Below, piece by piece: positions 33,663 to 42,577 of a DNA stretch of 64,000 nt. Both the position numbers and the translations under genes were made by a program. The notes beneath the pieces were generated by a model. The model was not told the DNA's origin. It saw only the letters and a list, made by a program, of their open reading frames with translations, and searched no databases. Position 1 is the first letter of the stretch. The number at the start of each line of letters is the position of its first letter. The DNA comes from Clostridiales bacterium (GTDB taxonomy: Bacteria > Bacillota > Clostridia > Oscillospirales > Oscillospiraceae): NCBI GenBank assembly GCA_003150355.1, contig QAMJ01000011.1:1-64000 (forward strand), written 5' to 3'.

Positions 33663-34541
33663 TCAAGTTTTTTCCGGAGTATTTATCTCTCTCAGCTCGT
33701 CAGGAGTGAAGTCATAGACCTTATCGCAGAACTGGCAGTTCACGGAAACATCCTTGCCCTCGGCGGCGATCTCCTCAAGCTCCTCGGCACTTACGCAGTG
33801 CAGCGCGTCAAGCACACGCTCGCGGCTGCAATAGCAGCGGTACTCGATCGGGTGCTCGCCTACGGTGTGGTAGTCAAAGCCCTTGAGCACCTGACGGAAA
33901 AGCTCCTCCTCGCCGTCCTCGCTGAGTATGGTGGTCAGCTGATCCATCATAAAAATGTTGTCCTCGAGCCGGGAGATGATCTTCTCCTCTGCGCCGGGCA
34001 TGAGCTGGACGATGAAGCCGCCCGCCGCCTTGACCGTGCAGTCAGTATCCACGAGCACGCCGAGCGCGCACGCGGACGGCACCTGCTCGCTCTCGAGCAG
34101 ATACGCCGTCAGATCCTCGGCGATCTCGCCGCTGACAAGCTCGACCGAGCCGATATACGGCTCTCTCAGGCCGATGTCGCGGCTGACGGTGAACATACCG
34201 TCTCGCCCGACGGCGGCGCCGACATTGAGCTTGCCGTCGCTGCGCAGCGGAAGCTCCGTTGCGGGGTTGCCTACATAGCCGCGCACATTGCCATCACAGT
34301 CGGACACAGCGACGATGCCGCCCAGCGGGCCGCCGCCGTTAATGCGTATCGTAAGCGCGGCGTTCTCCTCTTTCATATCCTGCCCCATGAGCGAGGCTGC
34401 GCACAGCGTGCGTCCGAGCGCGGCGCAGGCCGTCGGCGCGCAGCCGTGTATCTGCCGTGCGCGCTCCACAGTGTCACGGGCGTTTATTACCGCCATCTTT
34501 ATTGCGCCGTCACCGGCGGTCGCTCTGATTATTCTATCCAT
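33663..34541 (-). CDS. hslO: Hsp33 redox-regulated chaperone
   Basis: 292 residues, cytoplasmic. It protects proteins from aggregation when disulfides form. It has the Hsp33 core (RATAGDGAIKMAVINARDTV, HGCAPTACAALGRTL, LMGQDMKEENAALT) and the C-terminal zinc center (YRCYCSRERVLDAL, VNCQFCDKVYDF). It is the last gene of a small minus-strand operon with the methyltransferase and YerC genes. Confidence 0.93.
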   Translation of the reverse strand: MDRIIRATAGDGAIKMAVINARDTVERARQIHGCAPTACAALGRTLCAASLMGQDMKEENAALTIRINGGGPLGGIVAVSDCDGNVRGYVGNPATELPLRSDGKLNVGAAVGRDGMFTVSRDIGLREPYIGSVELVSGEIAEDLTAYLLESEQVPSACALGVLVDTDCTVKAAGGFIVQLMPGAEEKIISRLEDNIFMMDQLTTILSEDGEEELFRQVLKGFDYHTVGEHPIEYRCYCSRERVLDALHCVSAEELEEIAAEGKDVSVNCQFCDKVYDFTPDELREINTPEKT

Positions 34542-34553
34542 AAAAATCTCCGT

Positions 34554-35282
34554 TTACTTCCTTTTTGCCGTGATAAATATTCTCCCCGCGTCGCCCTGCG
34601 GGCAGTCATGCCTTACAGCGACATCGCCGAAGCCCGCCGCCTCAAGCAGTGCGCGCAGCTTCTCCGGTGTGTGCGCGTATTCGATATGCTCCTCGCTCTC
34701 CCGCGACCACAGGCCGCGTTTTTCGAGAGAGAAGATATCCATGCCGTAGACGATGGCCGAAAGCTCCTCGTCAAAGTCAGCCCGCCAGAGGCAGAGCACG
34801 TCCTCCTTCTCATCGACAAAGATATCCCCGTCGAGCGCGCGCAGAAACTCCGGCGCGCGGATATCGAAGATCAGCAGCCCCTCCGGGCGGATGAACAGGT
34901 GCAGCCGGTGAAACAGCTCCGGCAGCTCCTCCGCTGGGATGTAGTTCATCCCGTCGAGCGAGCAGACCGCCGCGTCTACCGTGCCGTAAAGATCCAGCTC
35001 CCCGGCCTCCTGACAGATAAACAGCGGCGGCGTGACATCAGACACGGCCTTGGACTGCGCTTCCATCAGCATATCCGGGGACTGATCCACCGCGATCATC
35101 TCATAGCCGCGCCGCGCAAGCTCCCATGTGAGCGTACCCGTGCCGCAGCAGAGGTCGAGCAGCATCGAGAACTCCCCGCCGTCGGCGCGGAACTCTTCCT
35201 CGTAAAAATCGGCAAAGCTCCCGTAGGGAACATCCCCGGTCAGCTTATCGTACCACGGAGCGAGGCCGCTGTAACAGCTCAC
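34554..35282 (-). CDS. Class I SAM-dependent methyltransferase
   Basis: 242 residues. The SAM-binding motif is SMLLDLCCGTGTLTWELA and the motif II region is YEMIAVDQSPDML. It begins with YSGLAPWYDKLTGD, common to UbiE/YjhP-type methyltransferases. The substrate is unknown. Its start overlaps the YerC stop, and Hsp33 follows 12 nt later, so they form an operon. Confidence 0.88.
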   Translation of the reverse strand: MSCYSGLAPWYDKLTGDVPYGSFADFYEEEFRADGGEFSMLLDLCCGTGTLTWELARRGYEMIAVDQSPDMLMEAQSKAVSDVTPPLFICQEAGELDLYGTVDAAVCSLDGMNYIPAEELPELFHRLHLFIRPEGLLIFDIRAPEFLRALDGDIFVDEKEDVLCLWRADFDEELSAIVYGMDIFSLEKRGLWSRESEEHIEYAHTPEKLRALLEAAGFGDVAVRHDCPQGDAGRIFITAKRK

Positions 35283-35575
35283 TTTTCGCTCTCCTTCAGG
35301 CGCTCAAAGGCGAGCTCATAGCCGCCCGCGCCATACTGGAGGGAGCGGTTGACGCGGCTGATGGTCGCGCTCGAAGCGCCGGTCTCGGCGAGGATATCGT
35401 TATAGATCATGCCGTTATTCAGGCAGTCCGCGACCCGGAAGCGCTGCTCCATTGCGATAAGCTCCGGCGCAGTGCATAGATCGTCAAAGAAGCGCATGCA
35501 CTCGTCAAGCGTCCTCAGGGACAGTATCGCCTTATACAGATTCTCGTTGCGTTCTTTTTTCTGCGTCTTGTTCAT
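35279..35575 (-). CDS. YerC/YecD-family TrpR-like protein
   Basis: 98 residues. NLYKAILSLRTLDECMRFFD, TAPELIAMEQRFRVADCL and GMIYNDILAETGASSATISR are typical of the TrpR-related YerC family, with a helix-turn-helix ending in ATISRVNRSL. ATG 35575 follows GGGGAGG; the longer upstream frame has none. A regulator with unknown target. Confidence 0.88.
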   Translation of the reverse strand: MNKTQKKERNENLYKAILSLRTLDECMRFFDDLCTAPELIAMEQRFRVADCLNNGMIYNDILAETGASSATISRVNRSLQYGAGGYELAFERLKESEK

Positions 35576-35704
35576 TATTACCTCCCCGGTCAAACCATGT
35601 AGTTTCACACTTTATCTGATTCATACTTTACATCATAAAAGGGAAAAAGTAAAGGGCGGCATGGGCTGTTTACACAAAATTTAACATATGCCTGATAATG
35701 GCTC

Positions 35705-35733
35705 TTGCGTAAAATTTGCGGACAAGATATAAT
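35705..35733 (+). promoter_or_regulatory. Promoter of the NfeD-SPFH operon
   Basis: TTGCGT (35705-35710), a 17-nt spacer and TATAAT (35728-35733), 60 nt before the NfeD start. Confidence 0.65.
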
Positions 35734-35792
35734 GTAAGCAGTAAAAGCAGCCGCCGGCCGCGTAGGTCGAGGCGGCGGATCGGAGGTGCTGT

Positions 35793-36239
35793 ATGCTGTT
35801 TTATCCCGGCGGGTTTAGTATGACGGCCGTGTGGCTGGTCGCAATGATCGTTCTGCTGATAATCGAAGGCATCGTACCGGGGCTTGTGTCGATATGGTTC
35901 GCGATAGGCGCGTTTGCCGCCATGATCTCCGCGATCCTCGGCGCGCCGCTCTGGCTCCAGGTGCTCTGGTTCTTCGCGGTGTCGATCCTGACGCTGTGCC
36001 TGACAAGGCCGTTTGCGAAGAAATACGTCAACTCCCGCGCCATGCCGACCAATGCGGATATGCTCATCGGCAAGGAGTGCGTCGTCACTGAGGCGATCGA
36101 CAATGTCCTCGGCACCGGCGCTGTGACCGTCGGCGGCAAGGTGTGGACTGCCCGCACCGAGGAGCCCGACGGCAAAGCCGAAACCGGCAAGGTTATGACC
36201 GTTGTGAAAATAGAGGGCGTCAAGCTCATAGTAAAGTAA
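35793..36239 (+). CDS. NfeD-family membrane protein
   Basis: 148 residues. Three hydrophobic segments (MTAVWLVAMIVLLIIEGI, SIWFAIGAFAAMISAIL, LQVLWFFAVSILTLCL) are followed by a soluble OB-fold domain (LIGKECVVTEAIDNVLG, GAVTVGGKVWTARTEE). GGAGGTG before ATG 35793 fixes the start. NfeD proteins pair with SPFH/flotillin partners in the membrane, and the partner gene follows. Confidence 0.88.
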   Translation: MLFYPGGFSMTAVWLVAMIVLLIIEGIVPGLVSIWFAIGAFAAMISAILGAPLWLQVLWFFAVSILTLCLTRPFAKKYVNSRAMPTNADMLIGKECVVTEAIDNVLGTGAVTVGGKVWTARTEEPDGKAETGKVMTVVKIEGVKLIVK

Positions 36240-36281
36240 AATTTTTTTATTATTAAATTATTAAATTCAGGAGGAGAAACC

Positions 36282-37190
36282 ATGCCCGAGATCATTTCCG
36301 TTGTGATTCTGCTGCTCGTCGTTATCTTTATCCTTGTCCGCTGCATCCGTATCGTGCAGCAGGCAAAGGCCTACGTCATCGAGTTCCTCGGTGCGTATAA
36401 GACAACGTGGAACGTCGGCCTGCACTTCAAGATCCCCTTTGTCGAGAAAGTCGCCAAGGTCGTCACGCTCAAGGAGCAGGTCGCGGACTTCCCGCCCCAG
36501 CCCGTTATCACCAAGGATAACGTAACCATGCAGATAGACACCGTCGTCTACTTCCAGATCACCGACCCCAAGCTCTACACCTACGGTATTGAGCAGCCCA
36601 TGGTCGCCATCGAGAACCTCTCCGCCACTACGCTGAGAAACATCATCGGCGATCTCGAGCTTGACCAGTGCCTCACCAGCCGCGATATCATCAACACCAA
36701 GATGCGCACCATCCTTGACGAAGCCACCGATCCCTGGGGCATCAAGGTCAACCGCGTCGAGCTCAAGAACATCCTGCCTCCCAAGGAGATCCAGAACGCG
36801 ATGGAGAAGCAGATGAAGGCCGAGCGCGAACGCCGTGAAGCCATCCTGCGTGCCGAGGGCGAAAAGCGCGCCGCGATCCTCGAAGCCGAGGGCGAAAAGG
36901 AATCCGCTATTCTCCGCGCCGACGCGAAGAAGCAGCAGCAGATCCTTGAGGCCGAGGGCGAAGCCGAGGCTATCCTCAAGGTCCAGAAGGCCACTGCCGA
37001 GGGCATCAGGCTCATCAACGAAGCCGCTCCTTCCGAAGCCGTCATCAAGATCAAGGCGATGGAAGCCTTCAGCGCGGCGGCAAACGGCAAAGCCACAAAG
37101 ATCATTATCCCCAGCGAAATACAGGGCGTGGCAGGTCTTGCCAGCGGTCTTGTCGAAGCCGTCAAGGGCGATGTAAAGAGCGAGGAATAA
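36282..37190 (+). CDS. SPFH/Band 7 (stomatin/slipin-like) membrane protein
   Basis: 302 residues. The N-terminal anchor is IISVVILLLVVIFILVRC. The SPFH domain follows (YVIEFLGAYKTTWNVGLHFK, DNVTMQIDTVVYFQITDP, LRNIIGDLELDQCLTSRD). A Glu/Ala/Lys-rich coiled coil (about 170-240) comes next. It forms membrane microdomain scaffolds with NfeD. AGGAGGAG precedes the ATG. Confidence 0.92.
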   Translation: MPEIISVVILLLVVIFILVRCIRIVQQAKAYVIEFLGAYKTTWNVGLHFKIPFVEKVAKVVTLKEQVADFPPQPVITKDNVTMQIDTVVYFQITDPKLYTYGIEQPMVAIENLSATTLRNIIGDLELDQCLTSRDIINTKMRTILDEATDPWGIKVNRVELKNILPPKEIQNAMEKQMKAERERREAILRAEGEKRAAILEAEGEKESAILRADAKKQQQILEAEGEAEAILKVQKATAEGIRLINEAAPSEAVIKIKAMEAFSAAANGKATKIIIPSEIQGVAGLASGLVEAVKGDVKSEE

Positions 37191-37274
37191 ACCTGATTTA
37201 ATTTTACATTTTACCCGGACCGGCGTATGAATTTCATATCGCCGGTCCATTTTTTATATGAAAGGAAGAGGACA

Positions 37275-38552
37275 ATGGTGGACTACGACAGAGTGCAGGA
37301 TTTTCTTGAGGCACACGGCATGGAGCCGGAGCGCGTTGACCCAAAGCGCGAAGCCGCGCTGATGCTTGAGGATATGCGCCGCGGCCTTGCCGGGGAGAAG
37401 AGCGATATGCCCATGATCCCCACATATCTCAGTAACGATGCCCAGCTGCCGCTTGGCCGCAGCGTCGCGGTCATTGACGCCGGCGGGACTAACTTCCGCT
37501 CCGCGCTCGTACGCTTTGAGGAGGACGGCTGCCATGTGTCCGAACTCAGCAAATGCAGAATGCCCGGAGTCGGCGAGCCCTGCACATGGGAGGAGTTCAT
37601 CTCCTTTGTCGCCGACAGGATAGAGCCGCTGATGGACAGGGCAGAGAGCATCGGCTTCTGCTTTTCCTACTCCGCAGACATCACCCCGGATATGGACGGC
37701 CGTGTCATCCGCATCGATAAGGAGGTCGTGGTCACCGGCTCCGAGGGCAAGCTTATAGGCGCGTCTCTCAGGGCGGAGCTTGAGCGCCGCGGAATCACCG
37801 GCAAGCGCGTCGTCATTCTTAATGACACTGTCGCCGTTCTGCTCGGCGGCGCGGCAGGGCTGGATAAGCGCGCGTACAGCGGCTTCATCGGTCAGGTCAG
37901 CGGCACAGGCACGAACACCTGCGTCTCCCTGCCGGAGCGCCTTATCGGCAAGCTCGGGAGCAGTGAAGAGCGCGGCATGATAATCAACATGGAGGCCGGG
38001 CTTTATACCGGCATCCCGCGCGGCAGCTTCGACCTCATGCTCGACTCCGCAAGCAACAACCCCGGCCTCAAGGCCTTTGAAAAGCTCACTGCCGGTGTCT
38101 ATCTCGGCCAGCTCTGCCGCCTGATGCTCATCGCAGCGGCGGATGAGGGGCTCATCTCCCGCGCAGCGGGCGATGGAGCGCGGCAGCTTGAGGATATCGA
38201 CTCCTCCGTTATCGACGCATGGTCGTGCATGGAGCGCGGAGAGCTTTTAGGTGGCGCGGAGACTGACCTCGCTTTCGCCTCCCGGCTCAGCCGCGCCCTG
38301 TTCAAGCGTTCGGCACGCTGCATGTGCACTGACCTCCTCGCCCTCGCGATGCTCACCGGCGCGGGGAAGAGCGCGGATAAGCCGCTGTGCGTGCTGGCGG
38401 AAGGCTCGCTCGTGCAGAAGAGCCGCATATACCGTCCGGAGCTTGAGCGTCTGCTGGAGGAATACGGCAGAGAAGCGGGAGTGCATTTTGTTCTTAAAGT
38501 CGGGCAGGAGACGACGCTCCCGGGAGCTGCCGCCGCCGCGCTTATAAATTAG
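37275..38552 (+). CDS. Hexokinase-family sugar kinase
   Basis: 425 residues, cytoplasmic. It phosphorylates a hexose with ATP. The phosphate-1 motif is VIDAGGTNFRSALVRF. VVILNDTVAVLLGGA holds the catalytic Asp. VSGTGTNTCVSL and the C-terminal LCVLAEGSLVQKSRIY complete the fold. It is the two-domain eukaryote-like hexokinase type seen in Clostridia. ATG 37275 is chosen (GGAAGAGG upstream); a longer frame from 37227 lies in noncoding sequence. Exact sugar unknown. Confidence 0.87.
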   Translation: MVDYDRVQDFLEAHGMEPERVDPKREAALMLEDMRRGLAGEKSDMPMIPTYLSNDAQLPLGRSVAVIDAGGTNFRSALVRFEEDGCHVSELSKCRMPGVGEPCTWEEFISFVADRIEPLMDRAESIGFCFSYSADITPDMDGRVIRIDKEVVVTGSEGKLIGASLRAELERRGITGKRVVILNDTVAVLLGGAAGLDKRAYSGFIGQVSGTGTNTCVSLPERLIGKLGSSEERGMIINMEAGLYTGIPRGSFDLMLDSASNNPGLKAFEKLTAGVYLGQLCRLMLIAAADEGLISRAAGDGARQLEDIDSSVIDAWSCMERGELLGGAETDLAFASRLSRALFKRSARCMCTDLLALAMLTGAGKSADKPLCVLAEGSLVQKSRIYRPELERLLEEYGREAGVHFVLKVGQETTLPGAAAAALIN

Positions 38553-38584
38553 TTTAATTATGCGTTAAATTTTCTTAAGCCGTC

Positions 38585-38613
38585 TTGCACGGCTCTTCCG
38601 CAACTGCTATAAT
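38585..38613 (+). promoter_or_regulatory. Promoter of the small-export gene
   Basis: TTGCAC (38585-38590), 17-nt spacer, TATAAT (38608-38613). The -35 lies on the weak AGCCGT/ACGGCT hairpin that could end the hexokinase transcript. Confidence 0.65.
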
Positions 38614-38655
38614 AGCAAAGCATTATTTTGATATGTTTTTGCACGGAGATAACCT

Positions 38656-39138
38656 ATGTTTGAGTGGATCGCCGGCACGACTGCCGGGAAATTTATATCG
38701 ACCTTTTTCATATCCATGCTGCCCGTTGTGGAGTTGCGCGCAGGGCTGCCCTACGGCATCGCCCTCGGTCTTGATTATCCGCTGGCGCTGACGGCGGCGG
38801 TCATCGGGAACATGATCCCCGTGCCGTTCATTATCATCTTCATCCAGCGCGTGTTCATATGGCTGCGCAGGCACTGGCCGAAGATGGACAGCTTCATCAC
38901 GAAGCTCGAGGCCAAGGCTCACCTCAAGGGTGAAAAGGTGCAGAAGTACGGCCCCATCGCACTGCTGCTGTTCGTCGGCATCCCGCTCCCCGGCACAGGC
39001 GCATGGACGGGCTCGCTCATCGCGGCGCTGCTCGAACTCAAGCCCAAGTCCGCGATCCCGTGCATTTTCCTCGGCGTGCTCCTTGCAGCCGGGATAATGA
39101 CCGCTCTGACTTTCGGCGTTATCCACGTCGTGAACTGA
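38656..39138 (+). CDS. Small multidrug-export-family membrane protein (COG2426)
   Basis: 160 residues, polytopic. LPVVELRAGLPYGIALGLDY, AVIGNMIPVPFIIIFIQRV and LLFVGIPLPGTGAWTGSLIA are hallmarks of the COG2426 putative transporter family. The substrate is not established. It has its own promoter and is followed by a strong terminator. Confidence 0.85.
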   Translation: MFEWIAGTTAGKFISTFFISMLPVVELRAGLPYGIALGLDYPLALTAAVIGNMIPVPFIIIFIQRVFIWLRRHWPKMDSFITKLEAKAHLKGEKVQKYGPIALLLFVGIPLPGTGAWTGSLIAALLELKPKSAIPCIFLGVLLAAGIMTALTFGVIHVVN

Positions 39139-39150
39139 AAAAAGCACAAT

Positions 39151-39189
39151 GCCGCACCGGAAGTTTTTTCCGGTGCGGCGTTTTGTTTT
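39151..39189 (+). terminator. Rho-independent terminator
   Basis: GCCGCACCGGAA (39151-39162) pairs with TTCCGGTGCGGC (39168-39179), then GTTTTGTTTT. Confidence 0.9.
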
Positions 39190-39199
39190 CTGGGGAAGA

Positions 39200-39228
39200 T
39201 TGAAAAATCCTGCGCGGTTTGATAGAAT
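39200..39228 (+). promoter_or_regulatory. Promoter of the nucleosidase gene
   Basis: TTGAAA (39200-39205), 17-nt spacer, TAGAAT (39223-39228). Confidence 0.6.
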
Positions 39229-39263
39229 ATTCAATAACAACTATACGCAAGGAGAAGCGCAGT

Positions 39264-39947
39264 ATGGCAGCAGTGGGAATGGTAGTAGCGATAGAAGTGG
39301 ACGCGGTGCTTGACCGGTACGGGAAAGCGGTGCATGAGGAGAAGCTTGCAGGCGTGAACTTCATGGAGTACCGCACGGAATACGGCACTCTGTACGTGGC
39401 GCATTCAGGGCCGGGAGAGATCGCCGCAGCTGCCGCGACAGCGCTGCTTATCGGTCATTACGGTGCGGAGCTGATCATCAACTTCGGCGTGGTCGGCGGG
39501 CTGACGCCTGAGATGGCGCTGGCACGGACGGCGGTGGTAGAGGGCGTTGTCCACTACGATTTTGACGCACATAAGATCGGCTGGGGAGAAGCGGGACAGT
39601 ACCCTGATTTTCCCGGCAGGCTCGTGCCGACGTCACCGGAGCTTGTGGCAAAAGCGCTCGAAATACAGCCCGAGCTGAAAGCGGTCGTCTGCGCCTCGGC
39701 AGATAAGTTCGTTGACGAACCGGATAAAAAGCGGTTTCTCAACCGCACTTTCGGAGCGCATATATGCGACATGGAAACGGCGGGCATCGTCATCACCGCG
39801 GCGCGCGCCGGTGTCCCCTGCCTTGTTATCAAAACCGTCTCCGACGGTGTGGAAGGCGGCGCGGCAGAATTTGAAAAGGAGCTTGGCCGCGCGTCCGCGA
39901 TCTGCATCGACATCGCAGATAAGATCGTGAATGAAACACTGAAATGA
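39264..39947 (+). CDS. mtnN: 5'-methylthioadenosine/S-adenosylhomocysteine nucleosidase
   Basis: 227 residues. It hydrolyses MTA and SAH to adenine and the thio-sugar, recycling methyl-cycle products. The PNP_UDP phosphorylase fold is visible: MVVAIEVDAVLD, VAHSGPGEIAAAAATALLI, LIINFGVVGGL, and the catalytic region HICDMETAGIVITAARAGVP with VIKTVSDGV. ATG 39264 follows AAGGAG. The symbol is a family-level guess. Confidence 0.8.
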   Translation: MAAVGMVVAIEVDAVLDRYGKAVHEEKLAGVNFMEYRTEYGTLYVAHSGPGEIAAAAATALLIGHYGAELIINFGVVGGLTPEMALARTAVVEGVVHYDFDAHKIGWGEAGQYPDFPGRLVPTSPELVAKALEIQPELKAVVCASADKFVDEPDKKRFLNRTFGAHICDMETAGIVITAARAGVPCLVIKTVSDGVEGGAAEFEKELGRASAICIDIADKIVNETLK

Positions 39948-39961
39948 ATTTGTGATAAGTC

Positions 39962-40007
39962 AAAAAGGGGCCGCAGCGAAAAGAAAAATCGCTGCGGCCC
40001 CTTTTTA
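39962..40007. terminator. Bidirectional Rho-independent terminator
   Basis: AAAAAGGGGCCGCAGCGA and TCGCTGCGGCCCCTTTTT pair around a 9-nt loop, with T runs on both strands. It serves the convergent nucleosidase and SUFU genes. Confidence 0.9.
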
Positions 40008-40009
40008 TA

Positions 40010-41245
40010 TCATATGACGCTTTCGCGCCGGTAGTCGGTGAGGTCGCTGCCAAGCTTCCCGTACAGCTCCTCGACTGTCATCTGCTTATTCTGCACCGCG
40101 TCAAGCTCTGCCTTTGTCACGCCGACGAACTCGACAAATTCCAGCGCGCCGAACGGCGTTGTAATGGGCTGCGCCTTGACATCCGGCACGGTGATGAAAC
40201 CGGTTATGCCCGACTCATGTCCTGCATCTACGCCCGCGGTCTGCCCGGAGCTGAGGTACTCGTACGGCAGGAACAGCTCATTCGTCTCAAACGTGACCGC
40301 GGCGATCTGCCGGAAGATACCGCAGATATTCTCCAGCTCCAGCTCTTCATCTGCAAAGTCCCGCTTCTTCAGCCTTAGCGTGAACTCCATGCCGTAGCCG
40401 CTGACGCCCTCGTCGCTCTCTATATCCGGTTCAGCCAGCGCACTCAGGCCGAACGACACAAAGTGCCAGCAGTCCCCGCCGTCGTATACGCTTATGCCGT
40501 CCAGCGGATCTCTGCCGCCGAACAACTTTATAAGCGGCGCATAGTGCTTCGGCTCCGTCTGGCCGGGATAGATGCGCTCGAACTCCTTCTCTATGGCGAG
40601 CCATCCGTCGCCGTACACCGCGTCTGACGGTTCGCTGCCCTCATACTTTTCCTTTGCCTCGGCTATTCTTTTCGCCGTAGCACTGTACCACTTGAGGTTC
40701 ATCTCCGTGGCTTTCTCCGTCGGGTGTACGAACTCGACATACGGCAGCATTTTCCCCCGGCGAATACGGATACGGTCGCCCAAGGTCAGATCGGTAAGCG
40801 GGATCGTCGGCGTGTCCGCGCCGTATTCGCGCGCCCATGAATAGAAATGCAGCAGCGCCTCATCGTGCTTCGGGTATTTGTCGCTCCCGGTAAGGCAGTG
40901 CGGCTTCTTTGCGCCGATATCAAAGTCAAGGAAGAACTCGCCCGGGATATCGTCGGCATATTCAATGTACGCTCCGCGCAGCTTTCTTGCCTGCGTGGTC
41001 ATAACGGTCTCAAATATTCCCTGCTTTTTCCCCAGCAATGCAGAGGAAAGCGAAGCCCTGCCGTTCCCGTCAACGAAGAAGCAGCCCGTGAACACATCCA
41101 TCCCGCAGAGGTTAAGGTAGCAGTATGCTTTCTCTGCCGCCCCCGCCGCCAGCGTGTTCACGCATTTCATAAGCTCCTGCATGCTCTCGACGAAAGCACG
41201 CCGCAGCCCGCTCTCCCGCGCCTGGTCGCTGTCATTGTAGTACAT
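40010..41245 (-). CDS. SUFU-domain protein, probable toxin immunity
   Basis: 411 residues. The C-terminal half is a suppressor-of-fused (SUFU) domain (DCWHFVSFGLSALAEPD, GVSGYGMEFTLRLKKRDF, GVTKAELDAVQ). The N-terminal about 200 residues (SMQELMKCVNTLAAGAAEKA, GEFFLDFDIGAKKPHC) look like a separate DUF600-like immunity domain. It starts 20 nt after the nuclease toxin, the usual place for an immunity gene. SUFU proteins are a known immunity superfamily. Function in this locus is inferred. Confidence 0.8.
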   Translation of the reverse strand: MYYNDSDQARESGLRRAFVESMQELMKCVNTLAAGAAEKAYCYLNLCGMDVFTGCFFVDGNGRASLSSALLGKKQGIFETVMTTQARKLRGAYIEYADDIPGEFFLDFDIGAKKPHCLTGSDKYPKHDEALLHFYSWAREYGADTPTIPLTDLTLGDRIRIRRGKMLPYVEFVHPTEKATEMNLKWYSATAKRIAEAKEKYEGSEPSDAVYGDGWLAIEKEFERIYPGQTEPKHYAPLIKLFGGRDPLDGISVYDGGDCWHFVSFGLSALAEPDIESDEGVSGYGMEFTLRLKKRDFADEELELENICGIFRQIAAVTFETNELFLPYEYLSSGQTAGVDAGHESGITGFITVPDVKAQPITTPFGALEFVEFVGVTKAELDAVQNKQMTVEELYGKLGSDLTDYRRESVI

Positions 41246-41265
41246 GGCCGTACCTCCTGAAGTGT

Positions 41266-42368
41266 TTATTCGTTATATATACGCAGCATCGTATATTCTC
41301 CGTCTATGTAATACGTGATATCGAATGAGGTCGGTCTGAAGCTGTTCCCCTCATAGTTGAGATCGATATCGGCATAAACCGGTTTGCCGTCTTTCAGTGC
41401 CCTTTGCCAGATATTCTCCATTTTTCTGTACTCGCTCCGGTTCACGTTAAACGACTGTGCAACCAGGTTGTCCAGGAACCTTGAACCACCGAACATATCC
41501 GCAAATAAATGTCCTGCCTCGTCTCCCGGGAGCTTGTCGGCCGGTTTACCTACATTTCCTTTTCTTTTATCGTGCTTCTTTAGCTGCAGACATGCCGTTG
41601 CTCCGCACTGTCTGCCAAGCTCATCCGTTTTATAGATATAATTGTTTTCGCCCGCAACATATGAGCAGTTAGGTTTTAGGATACCTTTATTCAGCTGTGT
41701 CCCATCGGAGATTATTACGCTGTTGTCCCAGCCACCCGCATGTTTATAAGGAAGCTTTGAATTTTTTCCATTATAACCTGCCGCCCGGAATAAATCAACA
41801 AGTCCCAGCTGTGTCCCGCCCCCTGTATAAACGCCATCTGCGCATTCGGATTCTTTGCGGTTTGCCCTATGACTGATCTGGCCATAGCCACGTACCTGCT
41901 GAAATCAGTGCTCTTTGCCATGAACGCAGCTTTTTTAATGCCTTTCTTCGCCATCCCCGCGTTGGACATCCCACCTGTCATCATTGCCATAGCAAGCGTC
42001 GGAAGTGCAGATGCGACGACTGTGCCGTATTTGTTCAGATTTTCCGCTGTTTTGCTGCCGGAGGCGTTTTGCGCATAATATTCTGCTTCCTTTCTGGTCG
42101 TTTCCTGCATATAGTTGTTGGCGGCAGTAATTGGGTTTGTCCCCGCATCGCTTATGCCGAACATAAGTCCGCCCAATATCCATATCTCCTGCGCAAAATC
42201 GCCGGCAAGCATATCCAGTGTGCTGGTAAAGCTGCTTACAAAATCGTTTGCCCCCTGTTCCAGCATACCATAGGCCAATATCCCCCAGTTCACATTCTTT
42301 TTAGATGTATCTTCTGCCGCATTTTCTGCCGAGGCGTCATCCTTTTTGGCCTGCCGCTGCCGCCACAC
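41266..42368 (-). pseudogene. Frameshifted nonspecific-endonuclease (NS_2) toxin
   Basis: Two frames that belong together. The first (GTG 42368 to 41715) has an Ala/Gly-rich pre-toxin region (GGLMFGISDAGTNPITAANN, LPTLAMAMMTGGMSNAGM). The second, open from about 41925 to 41266, encodes DGVYTGGGTQLGLVDLFRAA, NNYIYKTDELGR, LPGDEAGHLFADMFGGSR and FLDNLVAQSFNV. The last two are the His-containing core of DNA/RNA nonspecific endonuclease toxins. The start is also doubtful, because the ATG with AAAGGAG at about 42.41 kb is in another frame. It is probably decayed, or needs frameshifting. Confidence 0.7.
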
Positions 42369-42432
42369 GTGATATTATACTCTGAGCCGCTCTGCTGAAG
42401 GCTCCTTGCTGCATTATTCATTCTCCTTTTAA

Positions 42433-42468
42433 TAGCTATAATACTGATCAGTATGTTTATTATAGCTA
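42433..42468. repeat. Perfect inverted repeat upstream of the toxin gene
   Basis: TAGCTATAATA (42433-42443) and TATTATAGCTA (42458-42468) are exact complements around CTGATCAGTATG. It lies in the promoter region of the toxin gene and includes TATAAT-like boxes on both strands. Probably an operator. Confidence 0.6.
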
Positions 42469-42534
42469 TAAAAGGATAAGTTTCTCTAGGGTTTCAACTC
42501 CCTTATTTTATGTCCGGAGATCTAACGCCGAATA

Positions 42535-42577
42535 TAAATGGACTGCCGCGAAAATTAAAATCGCGACAGTCCATTTT
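42535..42577 (-). terminator. Terminator after the thioredoxin-domain gene
   Basis: AAATGGACTG and GCGA pair with TCGC and CAGTCCATTT across an AT-rich loop. It follows the minus-strand gene ending at 42577. Confidence 0.65.

Noticed and set aside
33591..35321. 576-residue plus-strand frame across Hsp33 and the methyltransferase
   Set aside because: Antisense to two recognised genes; no domain and a start inside the tRNA.
36267..37250. 327-residue antisense frame over the SPFH gene
   Set aside because: It is a shadow of the Glu/Ala/Lys-rich coiled coil and has no own signals.
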